Notes: generated from the sequence alone by a model not told the origin. A DNA stretch of 64,000 nt from CAIJMI01 sp964448085 (GCA_964448085.1 CAYUUX010000002.1:34707-98706); one strand, 5' to 3'. Shown: positions 1-8,985, counted from the stretch's first letter. Translations and numbers: made by a program.

Positions 1-308
1 GTTTGGAGTGCCTCCGGCAACAATTCGGTATCTGGATTGAGTAAGAGGATGTGGTCTGCCCGCGCCTTTTTGATTGCCAGATTGTTGTTATACGCAAAGC
101 CACGGATGTTTGTGTTTCTTATAATATGAACGTGTTTCGTTGTTGCATATTTTTTTATATAAAATTCTGTTTGATCGGTTGAGGCGTTATTTACAACAAA
201 CAACTCTATATCAAGATTTTTTTGAGTCTTTTGAATTGAAAGTAAGCAGTTTTTAAGGAGTTCTGCCTCGTTCGTTGCAACTATAATGATGGTTACGTCA
301 GGCCTCAT
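1..308 (-). CDS. Family 2 glycosyltransferase, N-terminal part (runs off the window)
   Basis: The reading frame begins at an ATG at 308 and is still open at position 1, so only about the first 102 residues are present. They start with a Rossmann-like strand (VTIIIVATNE), contain VVNNASTDQT, and end with the nucleotide-sugar-binding stretch LLLNPDTELLPEAL. This is typical of rhamnosyltransferase-like GT2 enzymes that add sugars to surface glycans in the cytoplasm. The ATG overlaps the end of the upstream aminotransferase gene by 11 bp, so the two are probably translated together as the third and second genes of one operon. The acceptor and sugar cannot be inferred from this fragment. Confidence 0.85.
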   Translation of the reverse strand, partial: MRPDVTIIIVATNEAELLKNCLLSIQKTQKNLDIELFVVNNASTDQTEFYIKKYATTKHVHIIRNTNIRGFAYNNNLAIKKARADHILLLNPDTELLPEALQ

Positions 309-1416
309 GGCTTTTCGAACAGAGACTTCTAATCATTTTGCTGGTGACGAGGAGATCTCGAGCGGTGTTTCCTAATCCTGACGGTATATAGAGCCCTTCC
401 TTTTCAACGCGTTCAGCCACCGGGAAGTTGCTATCTTGGAAGAGCCCCATACCTTTAAACGCTGTTTTTGGAGAGAAAAAAAACGAACGCGTTTGTATTC
501 CTCTTTCCCCAAGGATTTTCATGAGTTCGGTTTTTGATTTTCCGTATTCTTTTCTTTTTATACGTATTGCATACATCCAGTACACGCTTTTTGCCCACGG
601 TTTTTCAATGGGCAACACGATTCCCGGAACGCCCCAAAGTTGAACACCATAGGTTTGAGCCAAAAGCCGTTTTTTTTGTATTGATTCATTAATGTGTGAC
701 AAGCTAGCAAGACCAATGGCCGCCTGAACATTGCTCATTTGATAATTATATCCAATACCATCGTGAACAAAGCGAATTTTTTTGGAATGATAGAGGTTTT
801 TTAAACGAACAATTCGTTCATAGATGCTGTGGCTGTTTGTTAGAATCATCCCCCCTTCCCCACAGGTGACAATTTTATTTGCATAGAAACTAAAAATGGA
901 TACATCACCGAATGATCCAACCCTTCTCCCTTTGTATTCTGCTCCATGTGCTTCAGCAGCGTCCTCAATAATGAAGAGGTGGTGTTTTTTTGCAATACGC
1001 ACGATTTCATCCATGTCGCATGGGTGTCCATAGAGATGTACCGCCATAATTGCTTTTGTATTTTTTGTGATAGACTTCTCTATAAGATCGGGATTTAATG
1101 TGTAAGTTTCAGGATCAATGTCGACTGGTACAACAGTGGCGCCCACGTACCAAACGGCAAAATAACAAGAGGCTATGGTGAGCGCCGGGACAATAACTTC
1201 GTCGTTTTTTCCTATTCCAAGCGCAGCCATTGCCACATGAAGGGCTGCTGTTCCAGAATTGGTTGAAGCACCATACTTTGTTTTTATATAACGTGAAAAA
1301 GCCATTTCAAATCGTTTTACAAATGGCCCTTCGGCGCTAAGCCAGCCCGAATCAAGCGCTTGATTTGTTAGTGTATACGTTTCTGGATAGATACACGGTT
1401 TATTTACTGGGATCAT
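298..1416 (-). CDS. DegT/DnrJ/EryC1/StrS-family sugar aminotransferase
   Basis: This 372-residue protein is a PLP-dependent aminotransferase of the kind that converts a keto-sugar nucleotide to an amino-sugar nucleotide, using glutamate as donor. The GASTNSGTAALH stretch (about 49-60) and EDAAEAHGA (151-159) are family hallmarks. The PLP lysine is K181 in SFYANKIVTCGEGG. Overall it resembles GDP-perosamine synthase-type enzymes, but the substrate is inferred only by family. It overlaps the upstream Gfo/Idh/MocA gene by 4 bp (ATGA) and the downstream GT2 gene by 11 bp. A dehydrogenase, an aminotransferase and a glycosyltransferase in one operon suggest synthesis and attachment of an amino sugar. 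Confidence 0.9.
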   Translation of the reverse strand: MIPVNKPCIYPETYTLTNQALDSGWLSAEGPFVKRFEMAFSRYIKTKYGASTNSGTAALHVAMAALGIGKNDEVIVPALTIASCYFAVWYVGATVVPVDIDPETYTLNPDLIEKSITKNTKAIMAVHLYGHPCDMDEIVRIAKKHHLFIIEDAAEAHGAEYKGRRVGSFGDVSIFSFYANKIVTCGEGGMILTNSHSIYERIVRLKNLYHSKKIRFVHDGIGYNYQMSNVQAAIGLASLSHINESIQKKRLLAQTYGVQLWGVPGIVLPIEKPWAKSVYWMYAIRIKRKEYGKSKTELMKILGERGIQTRSFFFSPKTAFKGMGLFQDSNFPVAERVEKEGLYIPSGLGNTARDLLVTSKMIRSLCSKSHEA

Positions 1417-2420
1417 ACGACAGATGAAAGTTTAATTACCCTTTCTTGTTTGACTGATCGATAAACCCCCTCAATCATTCGGATTACTGCCGTACCGTCG
1501 GACGCACGTGGCTCTGGCTCCAACCCTTTTTGTATACATGAAGCAAAATATAACAATTCATTCATATAGGATACGGGTTGCCTCTTGGAAAAATCATATA
1601 TTCTTTCCTTTTTTGATTCACGGTTGCCCACGATAATATTATCTCCCCGTTTAGAATCTATGAGCATGTATCCTTTCTCACCCCAAATCTCAAGCGACAT
1701 ATACCCTTTCCATTGACTCCACGAAGATGTAATGAGAGCCATTCTTCCGTCCTTTGTTTTATATAATCCACCAGCCAAATCTTCAACGTGTGCTTTTTTC
1801 CAAAAGACGTTACTGATCATCCCTGTGCAGGAATAAAAATCTCCCATAATCCATCGCGTGATGTCTAGCAGGTGGCACGCATTGTCCACATAGGTTCCTC
1901 CACCAGATGTGGCTTTGTCCCAAAACCAGGATTGTTTTGTGTGCGAACCGTCCGTTCCGATGTTTCCCTTTACAGAAAGTACTTTTCCTATTGTGCCCCG
2001 TCGAATAAGTTTAACAGCCTTTTGTATGCTTGGAAAAAAGCGATGATTCGAGCCTGTTTTGACAAATCTTTTAAATCTTTGAGAAGCTCTAACTATTTTG
2101 TTTGCTTCAGCAACAGTTGGGGCAAGCGGTTTTTCACATAAAACATGCAGCCCGCTTTTTAAAGCCTCGCATGTCACTGGGGCGTGTTGTTTGTTGGGTA
2201 CGCACACGATGGCGATATCCGCCGAATATATTTTCAGAAGACTTTTTAGTGATGTTGCATGCGGAACATGAAAGACCTGGCCAGTTTTTTTTGCTTTCTT
2301 TTCGTCGACATCGACAACACCAACAAGTTGTATGTGATGTTTTAATTGTCTGCAGGCCTCTATGCGTTTTTGTCCAAAATAGCCACAACCTACAACGACC
2401 GCTCGTAGCTTTTGATTCAT
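1413..2420 (-). CDS. Gfo/Idh/MocA-family sugar oxidoreductase
   Basis: This 335-residue protein has an N-terminal NAD(P)-binding Rossmann fold, with VVGCGYFGQKR near residues 8-18 as the dinucleotide loop. The family EKP motif is in CEKPLAPT (about 95-102), and its lysine is usually catalytic. The C-terminal half is the alpha/beta substrate domain. Members oxidise or reduce sugars and nucleotide sugars. Placed before an aminotransferase, it probably makes the keto-sugar that the next enzyme aminates, as in 3-amino sugar pathways; this is inference. It is the first gene of a three-gene operon, and a promoter lies 26 bp upstream. No Shine-Dalgarno is evident. Confidence 0.88.
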   Translation of the reverse strand: MNQKLRAVVVGCGYFGQKRIEACRQLKHHIQLVGVVDVDEKKAKKTGQVFHVPHATSLKSLLKIYSADIAIVCVPNKQHAPVTCEALKSGLHVLCEKPLAPTVAEANKIVRASQRFKRFVKTGSNHRFFPSIQKAVKLIRRGTIGKVLSVKGNIGTDGSHTKQSWFWDKATSGGGTYVDNACHLLDITRWIMGDFYSCTGMISNVFWKKAHVEDLAGGLYKTKDGRMALITSSWSQWKGYMSLEIWGEKGYMLIDSKRGDNIIVGNRESKKERIYDFSKRQPVSYMNELLYFASCIQKGLEPEPRASDGTAVIRMIEGVYRSVKQERVIKLSSVV

Positions 2421-2446
2421 AACAATAATCTGGCGGGTAGGCCATT

Positions 2447-2475
2447 ATTGTAACAAGCTTTTATTTTTATAACAA
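2447..2475 (-). promoter_or_regulatory. Promoter of the amino-sugar operon
   Basis: On the minus strand TTGTTA (2475-2470) and TACAAT (2452-2447) are separated by 17 bp, close to the sigma70 consensus. The predicted start is near 2440, giving a leader of about 20 nt for the gene starting at 2420. Confidence 0.55.
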
Positions 2476-2482
2476 CAAAACG

Positions 2483-2488
2483 TATAAT
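2483..2488 (+). promoter_or_regulatory. -10 element for the glycosyltransferase at 2505
   Basis: A perfect TATAAT lies 16 bp upstream of the ATG, which predicts a very short leader of about 10 nt without a Shine-Dalgarno. No convincing -35 is seen. Confidence 0.5.
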
Positions 2489-2504
2489 ACCCTTACTTTT
2501 TTCT

Positions 2505-3632
2505 ATGTTACGAAACGCGATCATTCTTTTTATTTTAAATGATCCAATCACCCACTGGTGTGATTACGCATTTCAAACAGCAAAGCTTCTATCTAAAAAA
2601 AACACCATCGTAATTTTTTGTTCGGAAGATACTATTTCATGGAAAAACGTATTGGGCTTGCGCAGGCGCGTGCCACTGTTTGAGAAACGATGGAACGCGC
2701 TTTTATTTCACCCCTTTTTTGTTATCCCCGGTCAACGTTTTCCAATTATTAAACACATGAATTATCGTATTAACGCATGGTGTTTGTATTGGTACTTGAA
2801 ATTTAGCCAACCAGGAATAAAAAAATTCTTATGGTTCTTTGACCCATATTACGTTTCTTCTTTGATAAACATTTTTGTTCACTACCAGTCTATATACGAT
2901 TGTGTTGATTATTATGAAGGAGTATCAGAAGAGCTCAGGGTCCACAACAGATTTTTGTTCAGAAGAGCAACATACACGTTTGTTAATTCCCACGCTCTCC
3001 TGAATAAGTTTGGTGGATACAGAAAAAACGTTTCACTCGTTCCCCTCGGGTTTGCAAGCGATCTTTTTCAAACAAGACACGTCAATTCATCACGGGAAAA
3101 CGGAATAGTTGCCGGTTTTGTTGGCGGCATTACTCGACGAATTGATTATCGCCTTTTAACATCCGTAGCAAAGCGTTTACCCGATATTCAATTTGTTTTT
3201 TACGGTGCCCGTCGAGATGACGCGTTCACCTCCGCCGGAAAGCTTTGTCCAGACATAGAGGAATTTTTCAGTCTCAAAAATGTTTTTTGGAAAGGGCCCG
3301 TCCCCAAAACGCTTATGCCATCCGTGATCTCCTCTTTTGATATTTGCCTCATTCCTTACACGAAGGACAAATTTAATTTATATTGTTACCCCATGAAAGT
3401 GATGGAATATTTCTATGTGGGGAAGCCCGTTCTTTCAACACCAATTGAGGAATTAAAACGCTTTCCTCAACTGATATCTATCGGTAAAACCGCAGAAGAA
3501 TGGGAAGACAATATTTGGAAATTGTTGTCTGTTCCCTGGCCCGTTCGGTTTCAGAAAATACAAAGGGATACAGCAAAAAAGAACAGTTGGAAGAATAAGT
3601 TATTAGCCATGGAGCGCGTTATTCAACGATAG
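2505..3632 (+). CDS. Glycosyltransferase, GT-B fold (GT4-like)
   Basis: This 375-residue protein has two Rossmann-like halves. The C-terminal donor-binding half starts around GIVAGFVGGITRRIDYRLL (about 200-220) and contains SFDICLIPY and a conserved YCYPMKVMEYFYVGKPVLS stretch that corresponds to the E-containing nucleotide-sugar site. It is predicted to act at the cytoplasmic membrane on surface polysaccharide precursors. It is transcribed alone, opposite to its neighbours, and ends 4 bp from the convergent GT2 gene. Its N-terminal half resembles the short protein at 19893-20513. The sugar and acceptor are unknown. Confidence 0.8.
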   Translation: MLRNAIILFILNDPITHWCDYAFQTAKLLSKKNTIVIFCSEDTISWKNVLGLRRRVPLFEKRWNALLFHPFFVIPGQRFPIIKHMNYRINAWCLYWYLKFSQPGIKKFLWFFDPYYVSSLINIFVHYQSIYDCVDYYEGVSEELRVHNRFLFRRATYTFVNSHALLNKFGGYRKNVSLVPLGFASDLFQTRHVNSSRENGIVAGFVGGITRRIDYRLLTSVAKRLPDIQFVFYGARRDDAFTSAGKLCPDIEEFFSLKNVFWKGPVPKTLMPSVISSFDICLIPYTKDKFNLYCYPMKVMEYFYVGKPVLSTPIEELKRFPQLISIGKTAEEWEDNIWKLLSVPWPVRFQKIQRDTAKKNSWKNKLLAMERVIQR

Positions 3633-3636
3633 AACT

Positions 3637-4539
3637 TCATTGTTTTTTTGAAGAATAGGCTATTCCAACACACAACCCCTTCATTCTTATGAGTAGTTTA
3701 GCTATGGCATGTCGCCAAGAGTCCAGCCGAATTGTTTTTCTTTTAACAACATCACCCAAGTTCTTTTTTATCTCCCCAAACGAGTCCAAAAAATTATCAA
3801 GAATAATACGTTGAGCAAATTTCCACCCCAACAACGCGAAATGCGTATAACAAACCATTTCTCCGTGTATATATGTTAGATCTCGTTCTAGCTTGGTATT
3901 TTTGTCAACCCAATTATTATGACGGACTATACATTTCGGGTCGCAGGCAATATGTTTACCAAACATAAGTTGTCGAAGCATGAAGTCTGCATCCTCTGCA
4001 GCCTTTCCAACACTATGAGGCCCAAGATGCGTTGAAAAAAACACATTGTTGCATGCTTGTTTTTTCCACGCCATGTTGTTTCCAAAACCGATATAAACGG
4101 CGTGATTTTGCGGATGTGTAATAATTTTGTATTTGTTTTGTCGAAACGTACTCAGACAAATTTCGTCCGGGTGGCGCTTCGGTTGATATGGAACCGATGT
4201 CCCAACGATACCGTCAACAGACCTGTGTTTTGTAAAACCGTTTTGTATCCGTTGGAGCCAGCGGGTATCAATGATGCAATCATCATCAGTGAAACAGTAA
4301 ATTGACCCGCGGGCTATCTTCATGGCGTGATTGAGGGCGGAAGACTTCCCTCTTTGCTTCATGTGCTTGTATATAAATCGTGCATCATGAAACGCTTCAA
4401 CAATACTCCTCGTTTTGCCATTTGTGCTTTGATCCATAACGATGATTTCAAAATCTCTTTCGGTGCTTTTTTGGAACGCACATAAACAGGAGCAAACCGA
4501 TTGGGGTCTATTGTGGGTTGCAATAAGCACAGAAAGCAT
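3637..4539 (-). CDS. Family 2 glycosyltransferase
   Basis: A 300-residue GT-A fold enzyme. It opens with LSVLIATHNRPQ, has the metal-binding acidic motif FTDDDCIIDTRW (about 92-103), and a later AAEDADFMLRQL that supplies the usual ED acceptor-site motif. The long C-terminal tail after about residue 220 is basic and probably membrane-associated. It follows the ABC ATPase gene by 21 bp in the same orientation, so it is most likely the third gene of the exporter operon and may extend or cap the exported glycan. The donor sugar is not known. Confidence 0.85.
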   Translation of the reverse strand: MLSVLIATHNRPQSVCSCLCAFQKSTERDFEIIVMDQSTNGKTRSIVEAFHDARFIYKHMKQRGKSSALNHAMKIARGSIYCFTDDDCIIDTRWLQRIQNGFTKHRSVDGIVGTSVPYQPKRHPDEICLSTFRQNKYKIITHPQNHAVYIGFGNNMAWKKQACNNVFFSTHLGPHSVGKAAEDADFMLRQLMFGKHIACDPKCIVRHNNWVDKNTKLERDLTYIHGEMVCYTHFALLGWKFAQRIILDNFLDSFGEIKKNLGDVVKRKTIRLDSWRHAIAKLLIRMKGLCVGIAYSSKKQ

Positions 4540-4560
4540 AGTGTATGGTGTTGCGCTCTT

Positions 4561-5283
4561 TCAAATACGGTTTTGCGTATAAAGTCGAATCATGGATTTT
4601 GTATTTCCATCATGAAGTATTCTTCCTTGCTGCATTATGAGGACACGATTGCAGTTTTTCTCGATGAAGTCTAACGCCTGAGAAGCAATAAGGATGGTTT
4701 TTCCTTGACGAAAAAAATCCTGCATTTTACGTAAAGCTTTTTTTTGAAAGGCTTTATCTCCAACCATAAGGTTTTCATCTAAAAGCAGAATATCAGGCCG
4801 TGTCGATGCGGCAACGGCAAAGCCCAAGCGCAACACCATTCCCGACGAATAGGTAAAAAGTGGAATATCAATAAACTTTCCTATATCTGCAAAATCAATA
4901 ATTTCTTGTAATTTATCGTTAATTTCCCGCCTTTTCATACCAAGAAGCATTCCGTTTAAATATATATTTTGAAGACCGGTTAGGTCGGGGTGAAATCCTG
5001 CCTCCAAATCAATTAACGAAACGATTTTTCCGCGCGTTTGTAAAACACCGTCCGTTGGTGTCGTGAGGCGTGCAATAATTTTAAGAAGAGTGGTTTTCCC
5101 AGAACCGTTGGGACCGATAATGCCAATTTTTTCTCCCTTCTGGATCGTAACATTAATATGTTTTAGTGCAATAAAGGTTTCATTTTTTGCATGAATGAGT
5201 TTTTCCACAAACGTTGGTTTTTCATGGTGAATCGTGTATCGTTTTGAAACGTCGTCTAATTGAACAACAATGTTATTAATCAT
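4561..5283 (-). CDS. Polysaccharide ABC exporter, ATP-binding subunit (Wzt-like, short form)
   Basis: This 240-residue ATPase carries Walker A (GPNGSGKTT), the signature loop YSSGMVLRLGFA and Walker B with its glutamate (ILLLDENLMVGD). YSSGM in place of LSGGQ is typical of the Wzt/TagH/KpsT branch that energises export of lipid-linked polysaccharide. The start at 5283 (MINNIVVQLDDV) is preferred over an in-frame upstream start because it lies just after the permease stop at 5288 and fits the family N-terminus. There is no C-terminal carbohydrate-binding domain as in E. coli O9a Wzt, so glycan recognition must be elsewhere. Confidence 0.9.
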   Translation of the reverse strand: MINNIVVQLDDVSKRYTIHHEKPTFVEKLIHAKNETFIALKHINVTIQKGEKIGIIGPNGSGKTTLLKIIARLTTPTDGVLQTRGKIVSLIDLEAGFHPDLTGLQNIYLNGMLLGMKRREINDKLQEIIDFADIGKFIDIPLFTYSSGMVLRLGFAVAASTRPDILLLDENLMVGDKAFQKKALRKMQDFFRQGKTILIASQALDFIEKNCNRVLIMQQGRILHDGNTKSMIRLYTQNRI

Positions 5284-5287
5284 GGTA

Positions 5288-6055
5288 TTAAAGCCAGTCG
5301 TCAAAAAAGTTGCTTTGTTTTTGAAAAGTCCATATGCCAACTCCGATCGTAAGCGCTGTGGAAAGTACGTTGGAAAGGATCATCCAGACGTCGGGAGGAT
5401 TTATGTCAATAAAGGCGTGTTGGAACAATTGAATAATAGCGGTCATGGGGTTCAATCTCCAGAGCCAAACCAGATGATCAGGAATATTCTTAAAAGAATA
5501 TACAATCGGTGTTGCATAGAACCATACGGTAAGTAAGGCTTGCACAAAAAAATTTACGTCTCGATAACGAACGTTTAGCGCTGAGGTCAACAGCGATAAT
5601 CCGGAGGTAAATATGAGAATAAGCACACAAGCAAGTGCCAATGTTGGAACGCGCACTGCCTGAATAAATCCAAAAGGAAGAGAACAGAGAACAAACAGCG
5701 TTAACGCAACCAGAAGATGTATGCAATTTGACAGCACAATAGATAGGGGTATAACTGATCGAGGAAACGCTGATTTTTTAATGAGCGCGCGTTCAAAAAC
5801 GACACTTGGGGTTGCTTTCGTCAGTGAAACAGAAAAAAAATTCCACGCCAACAAACCGATAAACAGATATGCGTAATAATGATCAATGGGATTTTTGACA
5901 AAAAAGTTAAAGACGAAGCCAATAACAAGCATTTGTATAATGGGGTTGACCACAAGCCAGAAAAACCCGAAAATCGTGTACTTATATCTTGCGCGGAGCT
6001 CTTTTTCCGTCATTGCAGCTAACAGTTCAACGAATCGACCTACATTCTGTCTCAT
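5288..6055 (-). CDS. Polysaccharide ABC exporter, permease subunit (Wzm-like)
   Basis: This 255-residue ABC-2 type membrane protein has about six hydrophobic segments. It begins with the family's amphipathic N-terminus (ELLAAMTEKELRARYKYT) and carries WLVVNPIIQML and a later WFYATPIVYS. It pairs with the ATPase 4 bp downstream to export a surface polysaccharide across the inner membrane. The start at 6055 was chosen because it fits the family N-terminus and because a TATAAT box sits 7 bp upstream; longer in-frame starts would place the promoter inside the gene. This is the first gene of the exporter operon (permease, ATPase, GT2). Confidence 0.9.
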   Translation of the reverse strand: MRQNVGRFVELLAAMTEKELRARYKYTIFGFFWLVVNPIIQMLVIGFVFNFFVKNPIDHYYAYLFIGLLAWNFFSVSLTKATPSVVFERALIKKSAFPRSVIPLSIVLSNCIHLLVALTLFVLCSLPFGFIQAVRVPTLALACVLILIFTSGLSLLTSALNVRYRDVNFFVQALLTVWFYATPIVYSFKNIPDHLVWLWRLNPMTAIIQLFQHAFIDINPPDVWMILSNVLSTALTIGVGIWTFQKQSNFFDDWL

Positions 6056-6062
6056 GTGGGTT

Positions 6063-6068
6063 ATTATA
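6063..6068 (-). promoter_or_regulatory. -10 element, predicted leaderless start of the exporter operon
   Basis: Minus-strand TATAAT ends 7 bp before the ATG at 6055, so transcription should begin at or next to the A of the start codon. There is no Shine-Dalgarno and no clear -35. Confidence 0.6.
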
Positions 6069-6152
6069 CACAAAAAGGCTTTTTCCTGGATTGGGTTGAA
6101 TGGGAAATTGCCTCGTTTAACCAATATTGAATGCTTCCTTACGAAGAATGGG

Positions 6153-6854
6153 TTACTTAATGGTTGTACCAACAAAGGATAAATTATCCAATGCACGTTC
6201 GAGATTCTCTAGGTTTTTTCCGTCCAGAACCTTCACTGATATCGAAAGTTCTTCAGCAAGCCTTGCTGCAATTGGATCAAACGGGACATTCATTCGTGGC
6301 GTCCAAGTATTACCCACCATTTTTCTGTAATCGCTCCAAGAAATATTTTTGATTGGTTTTGCATCAGCGCTTTGTTTTGGATCCTTGTCATAGACCTGTG
6401 TGATATTGCTTAAATTAATTACCTCTTTGATGTTATAGTCCTGACAGAGAATGACCGCATCGTAGTCAGTGCTCCACCCAGGTTTCCACCCGGCCGCTAT
6501 TGCGATGGGGCGTTCGATTTTTAAAATGATTTCATAATGCTTGATTACTCTTGGATCTGCAATGTCATGGAAAATTGTCCTGACGAGTTGGGCATTTAAA
6601 CGAGTGGCATGGATACCAAGCCAATCCAGGTCGTCGTTGGTCAAGTCGTGGCCAACAACATCTTTTCCGGCATTAATGAATTTTCCCGCTGTCTCTCCTC
6701 CACCAACGACTATAAAAAATCTCCGTTTTTTTTCGGAGACCTGATTTCGTATAAATGCGTTGAATGCTTTTAAAAATTGGGTATCAATTCCCCCATTGGG
6801 TACTATGAGCGATCCACCGAGAGATAACACAAATGCCTGTTCGTTTGAGCTCAT
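6153..6854 (-). CDS. pyrH: UMP kinase, archaeal-like short form
   Basis: This 233-residue amino-acid-kinase-fold protein phosphorylates UMP to UDP, needed for RNA and for UDP-sugars. FVLSLGGSLIVP (about 8-19) is the phosphate-binding glycine loop, VVGGGETAGKFI supplies a second loop, and NITQVYDKDPKQSADAKPI (about 153-171) is the conserved nucleotide-binding region. TWTPRMNVPFDPIAARLA fits the archaeal-type UMP kinases common in Patescibacteria rather than the E. coli form. It lies 54 bp after the GT4 gene in the same orientation. A minus-strand TATGAT around 6902-6897 could give it a ~36-nt leader, but this is weak. Confidence 0.88.
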   Translation of the reverse strand: MSSNEQAFVLSLGGSLIVPNGGIDTQFLKAFNAFIRNQVSEKKRRFFIVVGGGETAGKFINAGKDVVGHDLTNDDLDWLGIHATRLNAQLVRTIFHDIADPRVIKHYEIILKIERPIAIAAGWKPGWSTDYDAVILCQDYNIKEVINLSNITQVYDKDPKQSADAKPIKNISWSDYRKMVGNTWTPRMNVPFDPIAARLAEELSISVKVLDGKNLENLERALDNLSFVGTTIK

Positions 6855-6908
6855 AAGTATATCAAGCGCAGAAAACCATCATGCGTGTTGCCTTGTATCA
6901 TAAACGAG

Positions 6909-8030
6909 TCATGGTAATTTTGTCAAACCACGGGCGTGCGAAGCAACAAACGCTTTTATTTGTTTTTGAAAAGCAGCTTTTGTAAATTTCTTTGCTTGTG
7001 TCTTACACGCTTTTTCCCAATTGTTTTTCTTTTGTATGAACTCAGCGATTGTTGTCATGAGCGCTTCTTTGGTTAATTCATAAAAAAACATCCCCGTTTC
7101 CCCCTCAATAACGGTTTCGATAACGCCGCCAGAATGATACGCAAGGACAGGTGTTCCCGTGGCCATGGTTTCAACGGGAAGAATACCGAAATCCTCATCT
7201 TCAGATGGAAAAATAAAAGCTCTGGCTTGTTTTAAATAACGCCATTTTTCTTGGTCAGTTATTTCTCCTAGAAATTCAACAGAAGGACCAGCGATTTTTT
7301 TAAGTTTTTCCCCATATCCCGCAAATCCCGCTCCAAACACCTTTAATGGAATCCGCATTGTTGTACAGGCGGCTATTGCCAAATCAATATGTTTTGCCTG
7401 CGCGAGTCTTCCACCGGCGAGAAAGTAGTTTTGTTTTTTTAGCGGAAGCGTACCCGTTGGCTCGTTAACCGGTGGATAGAGCACAAGCGCTTCTTTCCTA
7501 TAAAATTTTTTTATGCGTTTGGCAACCTCATGAGAATTGGCAATAAAATAATCAACGTTTTGACTTGCCAAAACATCGGTGTTGCGCAAGAAATGATTCG
7601 CCACCTCTCCCAATAACCGTACAATAAGATTCTGTTTCCAACTTCTTGCTGTTGCATAGCCATACAGATATCTTGGTGGTGTATGACAATAGCATATGTG
7701 GGTAGCCGATCCCTTGTGAATCATGTTCGATTGATATGCACCTGTGGCGGAAACAATAACGACATCGAAATTTGAAAAGTCCATAGAGCGAAAAACCGAA
7801 GGAGCCAATAATCGCAAAGGGCTAATGAGTTTTTCCTTCCACGGAATATATTGGAGCCACGAAGGACGAATGTCCCATGATAGAAATCGGTTTTTGTGTG
7901 GACCGAGGAATTTTGGACAATATACAGTTGTAAATACTGGGGCATCAGGGAAAAGTTCATGGAGGGCCTCCAGCACTCGTTCTGCTCCCCCATACTCTTT
8001 AATATAGTCGTGAACCAGTGCTATTTTCAT
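6909..8030 (-). CDS. Glycosyltransferase family 4 (mannosyltransferase-like)
   Basis: This 373-residue GT-B enzyme begins KIALVHDYIKEYGGAERVLEAL, the family's N-terminal glycine-rich signature. The C-terminal domain has YFLAGGRLAQAKHIDLAI and the donor site EDEDFGILPVETMATGTPV, which includes the E-x7-E catalytic pattern. It is predicted to transfer a hexose from a nucleotide sugar to a lipid-linked or surface acceptor. Its ATG at 8030 lies 6 bp downstream of a perfect TATAAT embedded in the end of the neighbouring exonuclease gene. Donor specificity cannot be told from sequence. Confidence 0.87.
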   Translation of the reverse strand: MKIALVHDYIKEYGGAERVLEALHELFPDAPVFTTVYCPKFLGPHKNRFLSWDIRPSWLQYIPWKEKLISPLRLLAPSVFRSMDFSNFDVVIVSATGAYQSNMIHKGSATHICYCHTPPRYLYGYATARSWKQNLIVRLLGEVANHFLRNTDVLASQNVDYFIANSHEVAKRIKKFYRKEALVLYPPVNEPTGTLPLKKQNYFLAGGRLAQAKHIDLAIAACTTMRIPLKVFGAGFAGYGEKLKKIAGPSVEFLGEITDQEKWRYLKQARAFIFPSEDEDFGILPVETMATGTPVLAYHSGGVIETVIEGETGMFFYELTKEALMTTIAEFIQKKNNWEKACKTQAKKFTKAAFQKQIKAFVASHARGLTKLP

Positions 8031-8036
8031 ATGTAT

Positions 8037-8042
8037 ATTATA
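8037..8042 (-). promoter_or_regulatory. -10 element, predicted leaderless start of the GT4 gene
   Basis: Minus-strand TATAAT ends 6 bp before the ATG at 8030 and overlaps the stop codon of the exonuclease gene. No Shine-Dalgarno is present. Confidence 0.6.
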
Positions 8043-8985
8043 TCAATGACATCTGTTCATCGATGGTTTTTTTCAATTCCCCCCTTTTGATGTTTGAGGA
8101 TTGTTTGCCCGGCTCTATGGACGCTTGCAATCTCTTTATAAGGGAATGGAATCCCAGGTGTTGTAATATGTTGATGACGGCACCCGCTGAAAACTGTTGT
8201 ATCAAAATCGGTTTGATCGATGTTTGGATTCTTATGTCTTGCTTTATGGTGGCGAGTGTTTTAGAAAGCATTGCCAGATTTTTATGTAAGATTAATTTGT
8301 CCTTTATTTTCTGCGAGAACGATGTATCTCTTTCGATATTTTCATAGATGTTTTCAATTGTAGAGTATCGCGTTAATAGATCCACAGCGGTTTTGGGTCC
8401 TATTCCTGGTACTCCCGGATAATTATCCGATTGGTCTCCTGCAAGCGCCTTATAATCAGGTATTTGCGTTGGTTTTACTCCGAGACGCTCCTGAGTTTCT
8501 GAAACCCCATATAATTTCGCTTCAGAAAGCCCTTTGGTTGGCATATATACTTTTGTGGTCTTGGTTGCGAGTTGTAAAATATCCTTATCCCCCGTAACAA
8601 TAATTATTTGATCAACCTTTTTGGAAAACTTTTTGCATAACGATCCGATTATATCGTCAGCCTCGAATCCGTCCCTTTCGCAGATAGGAACCTGCATTGC
8701 AGACACAATTTCGTGGATAAGGGGTATTTGATTTGCTAGTCCATCATCCATTTTGGGACGTTTTATTTGATAGTCTGCATAAAGTTTTTTTCTGAACGTC
8801 GGTTTTGGTCTGTCAAAAGTTACCACGAGATGGGTTGGGGTCAGATCGGTTACGAGTCGAAGAAGCATGGAGGTAAAACCATACGCTGCATTTACAAGGG
8901 TTCCGTCGGGTGCGGTAAGAGGAGGAAGCGCATGAAACGCACGATGTAATATTGCGTTTCCATCAATAATGATAAGTCGATTCAC
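8038..8985 (-). CDS. Stand-alone 5'-3' exonuclease (PolA N-terminal type)
   Basis: This 315-residue protein matches the 5' nuclease domain of DNA polymerase I and nothing more. IIIDGNAILHRAFHA starts the domain, FEADDIIGSL and VTGDKDILQL carry the acidic metal ligands, and ALAGDQSDNYPGVPGIGPKTA is the helix-hairpin-helix DNA-binding region. It should remove RNA primers and flaps during Okazaki fragment maturation and repair. The polymerase half is absent: after about residue 290 only a short polar tail remains. The start is a GTG at 8985, 14 bp after the ftsH stop, so it is probably cotranscribed with ftsH. A separate DNA polymerase must fill the gaps. Confidence 0.88.
   Translation of the reverse strand: MNRLIIIDGNAILHRAFHALPPLTAPDGTLVNAAYGFTSMLLRLVTDLTPTHLVVTFDRPKPTFRKKLYADYQIKRPKMDDGLANQIPLIHEIVSAMQVPICERDGFEADDIIGSLCKKFSKKVDQIIIVTGDKDILQLATKTTKVYMPTKGLSEAKLYGVSETQERLGVKPTQIPDYKALAGDQSDNYPGVPGIGPKTAVDLLTRYSTIENIYENIERDTSFSQKIKDKLILHKNLAMLSKTLATIKQDIRIQTSIKPILIQQFSAGAVINILQHLGFHSLIKRLQASIEPGKQSSNIKRGELKKTIDEQMSLI

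Noticed and set aside
3632..3654. Hairpin CTTCA/TGAAG between convergent genes as a terminator
   Set aside because: The stem is only 5 A/T-rich pairs and the T-run lies in the loop, so it is not a convincing terminator for either gene.
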